NCBI RefSeq assembly: GCF_000381925.1
Contig: NZ_KB907307.1
Location: 3,286,001-3,350,000 of the forward strand
Length of the DNA: 64,000 bases
Reading direction: 5' to 3'
Source: Nocardia sp. BMG111209
GTDB lineage: Bacteria; Actinomycetota; Actinomycetes; Mycobacteriales; Mycobacteriaceae
The notes beneath the pieces are model-generated. The model was not told the DNA's origin. It did not search any database and was given only the letters and a program-made list of their open reading frames with translations. Positions 46,552 through 55,220 of this stretch are shown piece after piece (the stretch's first letter is position 1; the number at the start of each line of letters is the position of its first letter). The position numbers and the translations under genes were made by a program.

Positions 46552-46620
46552 CGCACGTCCGGCCACACACGTCCGGCCACACACGTCCGGCCACACACGT
46601 CCGGCCACACACGTCCGGCC
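46552..46620. repeat. 14-bp tandem repeat, five copies
   Basis: ACGTCCGGCCACAC recurs at 46555, 46569, 46583, 46597 and 46611 with exact 14-bp spacing. It runs directly into the left arm of the aminotransferase terminator. The rest of the 363-bp gap (46311-46673) is C-rich DNA in which I see no gene. Confidence 0.9.
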
Positions 46621-46648
46621 CGGAATCCGTGACGAATTCCGGGCCGGA
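46614..46648 (-). terminator. Terminator of the aminotransferase gene
   Basis: TCCGGCCCGGAAT (46614-46626) and ATTCCGGGCCGGA (46636-46648) form a perfect 13-bp stem with a nine-base loop. It lies 25 bases beyond the aminotransferase stop. Its left arm is built from the last copy of the 14-bp repeat. Confidence 0.8.
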
Positions 46649-46673
46649 CGAGGATCGGGAGGAGGTGCTCGGT

Positions 46674-47897
46674 TCAGCCGAGCGCGCGGGCGAAGGCGGC
46701 CGCCATCGCGACGACCTCCTCCTCGCCCGCCACGAACGACGGCGAGACCTGCAGTGCGCCTTGACCTGCCGCGCGGCCCGAAACACCTTCGGCGCGAAGG
46801 GCCTTCACCATCGCCGGGCCCTCGGCGGGATCGGCGAGCTGGACCGCGGCCACCGCGCCGAGGCCGCTGCGCACCTCCGACACCCGGCGATGCTCCACCA
46901 GCGGCGAGAAGTATTCGTGCAGAAGCGCTTCCAGGTTCTTGCTGGCGTCGAGCAGATCCTCGCGCTCGAGGATGTCTAGGTTGGCCAGCGCGGCCGCGGC
47001 GGCACCCGCGTGCCCGCCGTAGGTGTAGCCGTGCCGGAACCACACGCCACCGGCGAAGAACGGCTCGGCCACCCGAGGCGCCGCGAACACCGCGCCCATC
47101 GGCATGTATCCGGAGGTCAGCCCCTTGGCGGTGGTCATCAGATCCGGTTCCAGGCCGAACCGGGTGGAGGCGAACCACGAGCCGCCGATGCGGCCGAATC
47201 CGGTGACCACCTCGTCGGCGACGAACAGGATGTCGTTGTCCCGGCACAACTGCCGTACCCCGGCCAGATACCCCTCCGGCGGCAGGTACACGCCGCCGGC
47301 GCCGATGATCGGCTCGCAGAAGAAGGCCGCGATCCGGTCGGCCCCGACCTCGTCGATCAGCGCGGCCAGCGCCGCGGCCCGGTCCCAGTCGACCGTCCGC
47401 GCGGAGGGCATCAGCTCGCCGTACCCGTCGTGATTGCCGGGAATTCCGGCCAGCGCAGTCCCGGCGACGTGCATGCCGTGATAGGCCAGCCGCCGCCCGA
47501 CCAGCAGGGTCTTCTCCGGCCGGCCCTGCTCGACCCAGTATCGGCGAGCGAGCTTGGCGGCGGTGTCGACCGAGTCGGAACCGCCGGAGGTGAACATGAT
47601 CTTGCTGCCCGGCACCGGCGCCAGTTCCGCGAGCCGCTGCGCCAGTTCGACCGTCGGCGGAGCGGTCAGATCGCCGAAATTCGAATAGTGCGCGAGCGTC
47701 GAGAGCTGTGCGGCCACGGCGTCGGCGATCTCCCGGCGACCGTGGCCGACGTTGGTGAACCACAGGCCACCGGTGGCGTCCAGGTACCGGTTACCGTCCT
47801 CGTCCCAGATGTAGGCGCCCTCGCCGCGGGCCACCACGAAGGCCCCGTCCCGCTCTACGGCACCCATATCGGCGAACCCGTGCCACAACGCACCCAC
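46674..47897 (-). CDS. Class III PLP-dependent aminotransferase
   Basis: A 407-residue fold-type-I, class-III (omega) aminotransferase. The PLP Lys258 is in TTAKGLTSGY. Asp228 in FVADEVVTGFGR contacts the pyridine nitrogen, and TSGGSDSVDTA forms the phosphate cup. Members act on the terminal amine of beta-alanine, putrescine, GABA or similar compounds; the substrate is not assignable. The start is GTG 47897 with AGGAGGAG seven bases upstream. The open frame continues to 47948 but adds only a basic stretch. It follows the Pr6Pr gene by 53 bp and may share its transcript. Confidence 0.9.
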   Translation of the reverse strand: MGALWHGFADMGAVERDGAFVVARGEGAYIWDEDGNRYLDATGGLWFTNVGHGRREIADAVAAQLSTLAHYSNFGDLTAPPTVELAQRLAELAPVPGSKIMFTSGGSDSVDTAAKLARRYWVEQGRPEKTLLVGRRLAYHGMHVAGTALAGIPGNHDGYGELMPSARTVDWDRAAALAALIDEVGADRIAAFFCEPIIGAGGVYLPPEGYLAGVRQLCRDNDILFVADEVVTGFGRIGGSWFASTRFGLEPDLMTTAKGLTSGYMPMGAVFAAPRVAEPFFAGGVWFRHGYTYGGHAGAAAAALANLDILEREDLLDASKNLEALLHEYFSPLVEHRRVSEVRSGLGAVAAVQLADPAEGPAMVKALRAEGVSGRAAGQGALQVSPSFVAGEEEVVAMAAAFARALG

Positions 47898-47950
47898 TGT
47901 CGATCTCCTCCTGCTGTCCCGGTATCGGCTCGTCGTCTCCGCGGCCACGG

Positions 47951-49975
47951 CTACCGAGGCGCCGGGCGGTGCAACCGGACGGCGAGGTCACCGAGGGCGA
48001 CGACGGCGACGGCCAGCAGCGAGAATACGCCGAGCAGCACGATCAGGCCGAGCGACATCGACAGGTAACCCTGATGCACCGGATTGAGGAACGGATACGG
48101 ATACCAGTCCACCACCAGCCCGCGCAGCAGCGAATATGCGCCGTATCCGACCGGATAAAGCAACCACATAGCAACCAGTCGCGTGGTCAATCCCAGCGCC
48201 GCCGGAACCACCACCCAGTCCAGCAGCAGCACGATCGGCATCGTCCGGTGCAGCACATCGTTCACCCACGGATACCGATCGCCGGTCTCCAGATGCTCCA
48301 GCAGCACCGCGTAGACGATGCCGGTGATGATCAGATAGAGCGTCACCGCACCCCGCACCCGCTGCCAGATCTGTCCCGGCGGATCGAACAGCCCACCGAC
48401 CAGCAGCACCAGCACCGCCAGGATGTTGGACTGGACGGTGAAGTAGCTGTAGTGATCCGCCTGCGGCTGCCCCGCCAGATGCGTTCCGCTCCAGGCGAGC
48501 GCGACCACACCGAGGACCGCGAACCCGACCCGCAGCAACCGAACCCATCCGGGAGCCGGACCGACGGCGCTCATCCCCCGATCGTCGCACACCACGACAT
48601 CCAGTACGGCGGTGTCGGCCGGACCGGACCGAACCGGCACCACAGCACTCGTAGTCACCGCACCGCCCGCAGGCCACACCTCGATCACCTCGGCATCACC
48701 TCCACCGAGACCCACCACACCCGCCGCCGCCGGATACATACCGTCGACAGCCGCATCCCCGACCGACCGAACCCCGGCCTCGACCGTCGTATACCCGGCC
48801 GATTGAACCTCGGTCTCGAGCACCGCATCCTCCGCCGACCGAACCTCGGTCTCGAACGCCACATCCCCGGCCGACCGAGCCTCGGCATCGAACGCCGTCC
48901 GAACTTCGGTCTCGCCCGCCGAACCCCCGGCCGACCGGTCCGCGGTCTCGAACACCAAATCCCCGGACGATCGAACCTCGGTCTCGAACACTGAACCCCC
49001 CGCCGACCGGACCACGGCCTCGGACGTCGAATTCCCCGCCGATCGAACCTCGGCGTCGACGGTCGCATACCCGGCCGATCGGACCACTGTCGCATCCTCA
49101 GCCGATCGAACGTCGGTTTCGAACGCCGCACCCTCGTCCGACCGGTCCGCGGTCTCGAATGCCGAATCCGCGACCGACCGAACCACGGCCTCGCCTGCCG
49201 CACCCGGATCGCCGGTCGATGCCAACGCGCCGGCGAACCCCCGGAATGCCGTTCCGGTCACAACGCCGGACAGTTCACCCGGCTGGGTGATACCCGCGAG
49301 CGGCCCGAATTCCGCCTCGGGGGACGAGGCCGAGGTATCCGCGGGCAGGGGCTCGGTCTCGAGTCCTCCGGCCCAGATGCCGATCGACGGCCAGACGGCG
49401 TCGACGGGTGCGGTCGTGTATTCGCGTGTGCCCGGCACGGCACCGTCGGCCGTGGGCCACCTGTCCGCAGGTTGCCCGGTTACCGTTGCTCCGGCAACCG
49501 CACCGGTCGACGACCATGGAGTTTCGGCCGACGCACGACCGGTGGCGAATGTTTCCGACGCCGCACCGGCCAGCGGCCACTCCGCATCGTTCTGTGCATA
49601 CTCGAGTCCCGCGACGCGCCAGCCAGCATCGGCCTCCGGGGGCGGCTCCGGCAGGGATTCGAGCAGCGTCGCGCACTGCTCCGACTCACCCGGGAGCGCA
49701 GCCGCCCACTCATAGGACGCAGCTCCGGCCTCGACCCCCGAACTCACTTCCGTTGGCGGAGGACACAGTTCGCGGTCCTCGCCGATCGCTCGGACCCCGG
49801 CCGGGGCCGGACCCGCCACCAGCGGCGACAGAGATACCCGGCGAGGGCGGCGCTTCGTGGTCCGGCGGTGACTGCCGCGGTTGCGGTTCGGGGCGGCGCG
49901 GCCGACGGCGGCGCGGATCAGCGCCAGGGCACCAGCGACGACCAGCAGCAATCGCACAGCGTGCGGCGAGGTCAT
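47951..49975 (-). CDS. Pr6Pr-family membrane protein with long repeat-rich N-terminal extension
   Basis: The last 207 residues (from Met at 48574) are a complete Pr6Pr membrane protein of about six helices: HYSYFTVQSNILAVLVLLV, HRTMPIVLLLDWVVVPAA and YPYPFLNPVHQGY. The same frame stays open upstream for another 467 codons to ATG 49975. That start gives a first helix (VRLLLVVAGALALIRAAVG), a basic patch (RRTTKRRPRR), and a disordered acidic/Gly/Ala region. Then comes a degenerate repeat of about 13 residues around ETEVRSAGD (about 48790-49200). Third-codon positions there are less GC-biased than in neighbours. The whole may be one 674-residue protein, or the short 48574 start may be the real one. 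Confidence 0.7.
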   Translation of the reverse strand: MTSPHAVRLLLVVAGALALIRAAVGRAAPNRNRGSHRRTTKRRPRRVSLSPLVAGPAPAGVRAIGEDRELCPPPTEVSSGVEAGAASYEWAAALPGESEQCATLLESLPEPPPEADAGWRVAGLEYAQNDAEWPLAGAASETFATGRASAETPWSSTGAVAGATVTGQPADRWPTADGAVPGTREYTTAPVDAVWPSIGIWAGGLETEPLPADTSASSPEAEFGPLAGITQPGELSGVVTGTAFRGFAGALASTGDPGAAGEAVVRSVADSAFETADRSDEGAAFETDVRSAEDATVVRSAGYATVDAEVRSAGNSTSEAVVRSAGGSVFETEVRSSGDLVFETADRSAGGSAGETEVRTAFDAEARSAGDVAFETEVRSAEDAVLETEVQSAGYTTVEAGVRSVGDAAVDGMYPAAAGVVGLGGGDAEVIEVWPAGGAVTTSAVVPVRSGPADTAVLDVVVCDDRGMSAVGPAPGWVRLLRVGFAVLGVVALAWSGTHLAGQPQADHYSYFTVQSNILAVLVLLVGGLFDPPGQIWQRVRGAVTLYLIITGIVYAVLLEHLETGDRYPWVNDVLHRTMPIVLLLDWVVVPAALGLTTRLVAMWLLYPVGYGAYSLLRGLVVDWYPYPFLNPVHQGYLSMSLGLIVLLGVFSLLAVAVVALGDLAVRLHRPAPR
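48790..49200 (-). repeat. Degenerate in-frame repeat of about 39 bp encoding ETEVRSAGD-like units
   Basis: About ten imperfect copies encode blocks such as FETEVRSAEDAV, FETADRSAGGS and STSEAVVRSAGGS. Copy length varies from 11 to 14 codons, yet the reading frame is kept throughout. This argues for selection on the protein, or for a recent expansion in multiples of three. Confidence 0.75.
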
Positions 49976-50151
49976 CAGGCGGCCGATTCGCGATGCTCGT
50001 GCGGGGCGCGCCCGGTCAGCCGGTGCAGGGTCGACGCGAGCGAGTCGCCCAGCGTCCGGGCCTGCGCGAGAATCAATGACACGATGCCCAGCAATATCGA
50101 GGCAACTCGAAGGAGACGAATCCAGATCGGGGTTCCTTTGCCAGCGGTCAT
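49975..50151 (-). CDS. Possible 58-residue single-helix protein upstream of the Pr6Pr gene
   Basis: ATG 50151 opens 58 codons: WIRLLRVASILLGIVSLILA as one helix, then a basic amphipathic tail ending HEHRESAA. Its stop overlaps the ATG of the Pr6Pr gene (TGATG), a typical coupling. The helix resembles the first helix of the Pr6Pr domain (GWVRLLRVGFAVLGVVALA). There is no strong ribosome site. Confidence 0.4.
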   Translation of the reverse strand: MTAGKGTPIWIRLLRVASILLGIVSLILAQARTLGDSLASTLHRLTGRAPHEHRESAA

Positions 50152-50277
50152 GAGGAAGAGCGTCACATACCACCGCGACGGCACGGAACTTCTCGCCACG
50201 ATAGCAATCGTTCGGTAACCGGTGCGGGCACCGCCCTCGCTCACCGTGCGCGGCGATTCGCTACCCTGAACAGTGCA

Positions 50278-53200
50278 ATGACCAGGACCGCTGCCATTCC
50301 GCGCGAGCTGCGCACCCGCCTGGCCGATCTCTCGATCCGCGACGAATACCGGTTGCGCCGGCGGCTCGATCAGGCCCGCGGCAATCTCGACGATCTCGAG
50401 GCCGAGATCACGGCCGCCGAAAGCCGTATCCGGGCCCGGCGTGCCGCCGTGCCCGCGATCCGCTATCCGGAACAGCTGCCGGTGTCGGCGCGGCGCGACG
50501 ATATCGCCGCGGCCATCGCGGCGCATCAGGTCGTCGTGATCGCGGGCGAGACCGGTTCCGGTAAGACCACGCAGATCCCCAAGATCTGCCTCGAACTCGG
50601 CCGCGGCATCCGCGGTGTCATCGGTCACACCCAGCCCCGGCGGCTGGCCGCCCGGACGGTCGCCGAGCGCATCGCCGAGGAGCTGGGCACCGAACTCGGC
50701 GAGGTGGTCGGCTATTCGGTGCGCTTCACCGATCAGGTGTCCGACCGGACCCTGGTGAAGCTGATGACCGACGGCATCCTGCTCGCCGAGATCCAGCGCG
50801 ACCGGATGCTGCGCCGCTACGACACGATCATCATCGACGAGGCGCACGAGCGCAGCCTCAACATCGACTTCCTGCTCGGCTACCTGAAGCAGTTGCTGCC
50901 GAAGCGGCCCGATCTCAAGGTGATCATCACCTCCGCGACCATCGATCCCGATCTGTTCGCCCGGCACTTCGCCGCCGCCGACGGCACGCCCGCCCCGATC
51001 GTCGAGGTGTCGGGCCGGTCCTATCCGGTGGAGATCCGCTATCGCCCACTGGCATTGGAGGTTTCCGCGCCGTCCGAGGACGACGAGGACGACGACCCAC
51101 GGGTGGTCGATCGCGATCCGGTCGACGCCGTCGGCGACGCCGTCCGCGAACTGCTCGCCGAGGGCGACGGCGATGTCCTGGTGTTCCTGTCCGGCGAGCG
51201 CGAGATCCGCGACACCGCGGACGCGCTACGGGATCTGCGGCTGCCGCGCACCGAGATCCTGCCGCTGTACGCGAGACTGTCTGCCGCCGAACAACATCGG
51301 GTCTTCGAGGCGCATACCGGCCGCCGGGTGGTGCTCGCCACGAACGTGGCCGAGACCTCGCTGACCGTACCGGGTATCCGGTACGTCGTGGATCCGGGAA
51401 GTGCTCGTATCTCCCGATATTCGATGCGCACCAAGGTGCAGCGGCTGCCGATCGAGCCGATCTCGCAGGCCTCGGCCCGGCAGCGGTCGGGCCGGTGCGG
51501 CCGCGTCGCGGACGGTATCTGTATCCGGCTGTACGCCGAGGACGATTTCGAATCCCGCCCGGCGTTCACCGAACCGGAGATCCTGCGCACCAACCTCGCC
51601 GCGGTGATCCTGCAGATGACCGCCCTCGGACTGGGCGATATCGAGAACTTCCCGTTCGTCGAACCGCCGGATCGCCGCGCCATCCGGGACGGCATCGGGC
51701 TGCTGGAGGAATTGGGCGCGCTGGGACAGGCGGATACCGGCGGCAACCTGGTGCTCACCCCGGTGGGCCGCGAGATGTCGCAGTTGCCGGTCGACCCGCG
51801 CATGGCGCGAATGCTGGTGGCGGCCAACGTCAACCGCTGCCTCAGTGAGGTGCTGGTGATCGTGGCGGCGCTGTCGATCCAGGACGTCCGGGAGCGCCCG
51901 GCCGAATTCCAGCAGGCCGCCGACGCCAAGCACGCCAGGTTCACGGTCGAGGGTTCGGACTTCCTCGCCTACCTGCGGCTCTGGGATTATCTCACCGAGC
52001 AGCGGAAGGCCCTGTCGTCCAACCAGTTCCGGCGGATGTGCCGGGACGAGTTCCTGCACTACCTGCGGATCCGTGAATGGCAGGACCTCCAGGGCCAGCT
52101 GCGCACCATCACCCGCGGCCTCGGCTGGACCACCGAGACCTCCGCCGAATCCGGCGGCGACGACGGGCAATCGGGCGACGGCGGGAGCCGGACCGGCGAC
52201 CGGGCGCGCGACGACAACCGATCGGGCAACACCGCGGGCCGGACACACGACCGCGGGCGCCGGACCGGCAACGGCGACAGCCGAGGCGCCGGTGGCAGGC
52301 GAGACGGCGGCCGCGAGAACCGGAACGCTTCCGGCCCGGAGCATTCCGGCCGCAGCGGACGGCAGGCGCCGAACCCCGGCGGCCCGGCGGGAAATCCACA
52401 GCCTGCCGAAACCCGTTCGGCCGGAACCGATTCCGACGGCCGGCCCTGGGACGTCGCGACCGTTCACCAGTCCCTGCTGGCGGGCATGTTGTCGCACATC
52501 GGCTTACGGGAGGCCGAGAGCCGGGAGTTCCTCGGCGCCCGCGGGGCCAGGTTCATGATCTTCCCCGGCTCGGCGCTGGCCAAGAAGCCCCCGCGCTGGG
52601 TGATGGCCGCCGAACTGGTGGAGACCTCGCGGCTGTGGGGCCGGATGGCCGGCCGCATCGAACCGGAATGGGCCGAGCGGCTGGCCGGCGATCTGGTGAA
52701 ACGCACCTACTCCGAACCACATTGGTCGGCCAAGCGCGGCGCCGCGATGGCCTACGAGCGCGCGACCCTGTACGGGATCACGCTCGCGGCCCAGCGCCGC
52801 GTCGACTTCGGCCGGATCGACCCCGAACTGGCGCGCGAACTGTTCATCCGGCACGCGCTGGTGCAGGGCGAATGGCAGACCCGGCACGAATTCTTCCACC
52901 GCAACCGGGATCTGCTGGAGGACGTGGCGGATCTGGAGAACCGGGCGCGCCGCCGCGACATCCTCGTCGACGATCAGGTGCTGTTCGAGTTCTACGACCG
53001 GCGGCTGCCCGCGGACATCGTCTCGGTGCGGCACTTCGACAGCTGGTGGCGCAAGGCCCAGCGCAAAGACGCGGCGCTGCTGGACTTCTCGGCCTCGACG
53101 GTGGTCAACGAGAACGCCGCGGTGCTCGATCCGACCGCGTTCCCGGACAGTTGGCGGCAGGGCGAGCTGACCTTCCCGCTCACTTATCAATTCGAGCCCG

Positions 53201-54522
53201 GCCAGGCCGACGACGGTGTCACCGTGCATGTTCCGGTCGCGCAACTGGCGCACATCCGGGCGGTCGGCTTCGACTGGCTGGTGCCGGGGATGCGTGAGGA
53301 GCTGGCCGCGGCACTGATCAAGACGCTGCCGAAACACCTGCGGCGCAACGTGGTTCCGGCCCCCGACTTCGCGCGGGCGGCGCTGGCCCGGCTCGCGCCC
53401 CGCGCCGAACCGCTGCGGACCGGACTGGCCCGGGAGCTGTCGCAGCTCGGCGCGGCGCCGATCACCCCGGCCGATCTGGACCCGGCCGGGCTGCCGGACC
53501 ATCTGCGCGTCACCTTCGCCGCGACCGCGCCCGACGGCACCGTGGTCGATCGCGACAAGAGCCTCGCCGCGCTGAAAACCCGGCTGTCCGACCAGGTGTC
53601 GAAGTCGGTGGCCCGCGCCACCCAGGCCGCCGAGCGGGCCCCGGCGGCGGTATGGACCTCGGAATCGCTGGGCACCCTGCCGGCCACGGTCCGCCGGGAG
53701 GTGGGTGGTCAGACCATCACCGGCTACCCCGCACTGGTCCCCGAGGGCGACGGCGTCGCGGTGCGGGTGCTGTCGTCCCCGGCCCGGCAGGCCGCCGCGA
53801 TGCGGACCGGCACCCGGGCCCTGGTGCTGAAGGAGTTGCCGTCCTCGGTGCGGGCCGCCACCGCGGGCCTGTCCCCGTCCGATCGGCTCGCGCTGAGCCA
53901 GAATCCGTACGGTTCGCTGGAGGCGCTGATCGAGGACTGCCGCGCGCGTGCCGCCGACGATCTGATCACCGCGCACGGCGGACCGGTACGCAGCCCGGAC
54001 GAGTTTCGCGCACTACTGGAGCGGATCCGGCCGGAGTTCGGCGCCGCCGTGGCCCGCCTCGTGCGGCTGGTGGTTCCGGTGCTGGCCGAGGCGCATCGGG
54101 TGCGCGCGGCGCTGTCGGGCGCACCCGATCGGGAGATCGCCGACGACGTCCGCCGGCAGCTGGACGATCTGGTGTTCCCCGGCTTCGTCAGCGAATTCGG
54201 CGGTACCCGGCTGCGGGAACTGCCGCGCTATCTGCAGGCGGCGACGGCCCGGCTGGCCGCCCTGCCCGCCTCCGCGAACCGGGACCGGCAGGGCACGGCC
54301 GAACTCGATCGCGCGCTGGACGCCTATCAGCGCCTGCTCGACGCACTCCCCGAGGCCCGCCGCACCGGACGCGATGTCACCGAAATCTGGTGGATGATCG
54401 AGGAATTGCGCGTCGGCCTGTTCGCTCAGCAACTCGGCACGCCGTATCCGGTGTCCGCCAAGCGAATCGAGAAGGCCGTCGCGGCGGTACGCATCGCGCC
54501 CGCGACTCGCCCTGCGCGGTGA
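50278..54522 (+). CDS. hrpA: ATP-dependent RNA helicase HrpA
   Basis: A 1414-residue DEAH-box helicase. Walker A is GETGSGKTT at residues 90-98 and motif II is DEAH at 187-190. Motif III is ITSATID and motif VI is QASARQRSGRCGR. HA2, OB-fold and the long DUF3418 C-terminal region of HrpA follow. E. coli HrpA acts in mRNA processing and stalled-ribosome rescue. Residues about 620-720 are an inserted low-complexity tract rich in Gly, Asp, Arg, Asn and Ser with RGG-like triplets, absent from E. coli HrpA. TACCCT 13 bases before ATG 50278 is a possible -10, giving a very short leader. Confidence 0.95.
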   Translation: MTRTAAIPRELRTRLADLSIRDEYRLRRRLDQARGNLDDLEAEITAAESRIRARRAAVPAIRYPEQLPVSARRDDIAAAIAAHQVVVIAGETGSGKTTQIPKICLELGRGIRGVIGHTQPRRLAARTVAERIAEELGTELGEVVGYSVRFTDQVSDRTLVKLMTDGILLAEIQRDRMLRRYDTIIIDEAHERSLNIDFLLGYLKQLLPKRPDLKVIITSATIDPDLFARHFAAADGTPAPIVEVSGRSYPVEIRYRPLALEVSAPSEDDEDDDPRVVDRDPVDAVGDAVRELLAEGDGDVLVFLSGEREIRDTADALRDLRLPRTEILPLYARLSAAEQHRVFEAHTGRRVVLATNVAETSLTVPGIRYVVDPGSARISRYSMRTKVQRLPIEPISQASARQRSGRCGRVADGICIRLYAEDDFESRPAFTEPEILRTNLAAVILQMTALGLGDIENFPFVEPPDRRAIRDGIGLLEELGALGQADTGGNLVLTPVGREMSQLPVDPRMARMLVAANVNRCLSEVLVIVAALSIQDVRERPAEFQQAADAKHARFTVEGSDFLAYLRLWDYLTEQRKALSSNQFRRMCRDEFLHYLRIREWQDLQGQLRTITRGLGWTTETSAESGGDDGQSGDGGSRTGDRARDDNRSGNTAGRTHDRGRRTGNGDSRGAGGRRDGGRENRNASGPEHSGRSGRQAPNPGGPAGNPQPAETRSAGTDSDGRPWDVATVHQSLLAGMLSHIGLREAESREFLGARGARFMIFPGSALAKKPPRWVMAAELVETSRLWGRMAGRIEPEWAERLAGDLVKRTYSEPHWSAKRGAAMAYERATLYGITLAAQRRVDFGRIDPELARELFIRHALVQGEWQTRHEFFHRNRDLLEDVADLENRARRRDILVDDQVLFEFYDRRLPADIVSVRHFDSWWRKAQRKDAALLDFSASTVVNENAAVLDPTAFPDSWRQGELTFPLTYQFEPGQADDGVTVHVPVAQLAHIRAVGFDWLVPGMREELAAALIKTLPKHLRRNVVPAPDFARAALARLAPRAEPLRTGLARELSQLGAAPITPADLDPAGLPDHLRVTFAATAPDGTVVDRDKSLAALKTRLSDQVSKSVARATQAAERAPAAVWTSESLGTLPATVRREVGGQTITGYPALVPEGDGVAVRVLSSPARQAAAMRTGTRALVLKELPSSVRAATAGLSPSDRLALSQNPYGSLEALIEDCRARAADDLITAHGGPVRSPDEFRALLERIRPEFGAAVARLVRLVVPVLAEAHRVRAALSGAPDREIADDVRRQLDDLVFPGFVSEFGGTRLRELPRYLQAATARLAALPASANRDRQGTAELDRALDAYQRLLDALPEARRTGRDVTEIWWMIEELRVGLFAQQLGTPYPVSAKRIEKAVAAVRIAPATRPAR

Positions 54523-54567
54523 GCGAATTCGGCACCGGCGCGGTCTCGGCGAGGACCGCGCCGGACG

Positions 54568-55044
54568 TCACTCGGCGCCGGCCGCGACCGTGTGCCCGGT
54601 GCGATGGCGGCGCAGATCCGCGATCTCGCGCTCGAAATCCTCGGCGGAACTGAAGGATCGGTAGACCGAGGCGAATCGGAGATACGCGACCTCGTCCAGA
54701 TCGCGCAGCGGGCCGAGGATCGCCAGGCCCACCTCGTGGCTGGGTATCTCGGGAGAACCCTTGGCGCGCACCGCGTCCTCGACCTGCTGGGCCAGCAGGT
54801 TCAGTGCGTCGTCGTCGACCTCGCGGCCTTGGCACGCGCGCCGCACGCCGCGAATGACCTTCTCCCGGCTGAACGGTTCGGTGACGCCGCTGCGCTTGAC
54901 CACCGACAGGATGGCGGTCTCGACCGTGGTGAACCGACGACCGCACTGCGGGCAGGCGCGACGGCGCCTGATCGCAGAGCCTTCCTCGGCCTCACGCGAG
55001 TCCACCACCCTCGAGTCGGGGTTGCGGCAGTACGGGCAATGCAT
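54568..55044 (-). CDS. nrdR: Transcriptional repressor NrdR
   Basis: A 158-residue zinc-ribbon/ATP-cone repressor of ribonucleotide-reductase genes. The ribbon uses Cys3, Cys6 (MHCPYC), Cys31 and Cys34 (CPQC). The ATP-cone is [20 protein letters not shown] and on. ATG 55044 starts the universal MHCPYC. No nrd genes are nearby, so it acts in trans. The order nrdR, LysM protein, lexA is the same as Rv2718c-Rv2720 (recall), with one secreted-protein gene inserted here. Confidence 0.96.
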   Translation of the reverse strand: MHCPYCRNPDSRVVDSREAEEGSAIRRRRACPQCGRRFTTVETAILSVVKRSGVTEPFSREKVIRGVRRACQGREVDDDALNLLAQQVEDAVRAKGSPEIPSHEVGLAILGPLRDLDEVAYLRFASVYRSFSSAEDFEREIADLRRHRTGHTVAAGAE

Positions 55045-55220
55045 CCGAAGTCCTTCGTCGATGCGGAGCCCACCGTCACACCGCATCCGGCAGCGCGCTC
55101 GGCGAGCGATTGTTCAGGGCTCTGTACCCAGCGATAGGGTATACCGCACCAGCAGGTCGTATCGCTTCACAGCCATTTCAGGATACTCGAACGTATCCGC
55201 TCACCGGCGGTCCGCCCCGA

